In this document: positions 4,209-5,035 of the stretch, in pieces
How positions within the stretch are numbered: position 1 is the stretch's first letter
Layout of the letters: each line of letters opens with the position of its first letter
Assembly (NCBI GenBank): GCA_043748455.1
Contig: JAYTNF010000074.1
Coordinates: 1-5,035, forward strand
DNA length: 5,035 bases
Source: JAAFKA01 sp043748455
GTDB taxonomy: Bacteria > Bacteroidota > Bacteroidia > Cytophagales > Thermoflexibacteraceae
Direction of reading: 5' to 3'
The notes under the pieces: model-generated
Seen by the model: only the letters and a program-made list of their open reading frames with translations
What the model was told of the DNA's origin: nothing
The model's database searches: none
Made by a program: the position numbers and the translations under genes

Positions 4209-5035
4209 ATGAAATTTAAAGTAACACATCAAATAAAATTTTTGTTTTTATTTGTATTATCCTCATTTATTTTTTGGCAGACAAGTTTTGCTCAAAAAGA
4301 AGACATAAAAAGAGCAGAGCCTATTTTTCAAAAAGGTGTAGATGCTTTTAAGGAAGGAAAATACGAAGAAGCTCTAAAATATTACAACCAAGCCCTAAAA
4401 ATTAGCGATAAACTTGGCGGTGCATACAATAATAGAGGTACAACCTTAGAAAAATTAGGTAGATATGAGGAAGCAATTAAAGATTATCAACAGGCTTTAT
4501 TGACCAGCAAAAAGTATCAGGCTACTTATTATTTTAATGTTGGTAACTGTTATTATGGTTTGAAAGACTATACCAAAGCTGTAAAAAGTTATAATGAATA
4601 CATAAAACTTGATGCGAATAATGAAGTTGTTTATTTTAATAGGGCAAAAATAGCCGAAGCTGCAAAAAAATATGATAAGGCTTTGGAAGATTATGATAAG
4701 GTTTTGACTATTAACCCAAAATTTCGTGCAGCATTATTGGCACGAGGCATGTTAAGACGTAATGCAATGATGTTTACAGAATCTATTGAGGATTTGACAG
4801 CCTTTGTTAAAGCTAATTCTGGTGATGCCAATGCGTTTTTTCAGCGTGGTTTGACAAAACAAGACATGGGAGATTTTGCGGGTGCTATCATAGATTATAG
4901 TGAAGCTATTAATATTAGCCCAAAATTAACTGAAGCCATAGCAAATAGGGCTGCCATTCGGCTCATGCAAGAAAAATATGAAGGTGCAATTCCTGACCTT
5001 ACAAAACTTATTGCAGCAGATGCTAAAAATACTTT
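4209..5035 (+). CDS. Exported tetratricopeptide-repeat protein (3' end beyond window)
   Basis: The first 275 codons are open to the window edge with no stop. The ATG at 4209 begins a clear Sec signal peptide: KFKVTHQIK, a hydrophobic FLFLFVLSSFIFW core, then SFA|QK cleavage near 28/29, typical of Bacteroidota exported proteins. The rest is seven consecutive 34-residue TPR units, roughly 35-68, 69-102, 103-137, 138-171, 172-205, 206-239 and 240-273. Each has the usual A/G pattern (for example AYNNRGTTLEKLGRYEEAIKD and VYFNRAKIAEAAKKYDKAL). TPR arrays are protein-binding scaffolds; the partner and any C-terminal domain (peptidase, OmpA-like, kinase or none) are not visible. It runs divergently from the efflux pair and is separated from it by E2, so no functional link is implied. 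Confidence 0.9.
   Translation, partial: MKFKVTHQIKFLFLFVLSSFIFWQTSFAQKEDIKRAEPIFQKGVDAFKEGKYEEALKYYNQALKISDKLGGAYNNRGTTLEKLGRYEEAIKDYQQALLTSKKYQATYYFNVGNCYYGLKDYTKAVKSYNEYIKLDANNEVVYFNRAKIAEAAKKYDKALEDYDKVLTINPKFRAALLARGMLRRNAMMFTESIEDLTAFVKANSGDANAFFQRGLTKQDMGDFAGAIIDYSEAINISPKLTEAIANRAAIRLMQEKYEGAIPDLTKLIAADAKNT

Overview
The window looks like chromosomal DNA from a member of the Bacteroidota. It is strongly AT-rich, its genes start without Shine-Dalgarno sequences behind A-rich leaders, several upstream regions carry TAnnTTTG-type -7 boxes, and it contains a lipoprotein adaptor plus TolC pair of the CusB/CusC (CzcB/CzcC) type. This assignment is an inference from style; no marker gene fixes the genus.

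Layout, left to right. (1) Positions 1-77 are the last 24 codons of a gene whose encoded C-terminus is identical to that of the next gene, so the window opens inside a tandem array. (2) 195-875 (+) is the complete second copy, a 226-residue protein with a PD-(D/E)XK nuclease-like core. (3) An 80-nt AT-only hairpin (884-963) separates it from the convergent efflux pair. (4) On the minus strand, 3439 to 973, come a TolC-like outer-membrane factor and then a lipoprotein periplasmic adaptor. Together they would supply the outer two thirds of a tripartite pump, but no inner-membrane pump gene lies next to them. A 79-nt palindromic repeat (E1, 2079-2157) fills most of the gap between the two genes. 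(5) 3440-4208 has no intact gene. It holds a probable promoter for the efflux pair, two overlapping divergent -7 boxes, a decayed small gene with two in-frame TAG codons (3675-3806), and a 305-nt composite palindrome (E2, 3802-4106). (6) 4209 to the right edge (+) is the first 275 codons of an exported TPR-repeat protein that continues beyond the window.

The most interesting part is the repeat structure. E1 and E2 share both ends. Two paired substitutions preserve the same internal stem, and E2 differs mainly in having three further inverted-repeat layers where E1 has only 11 nt. This suggests palindromic elements nesting inside one another. I see no clear new defence system or other new multi-gene system here; the nuclease-like tandem array at the left edge is the part whose wider neighbourhood is most worth viewing.
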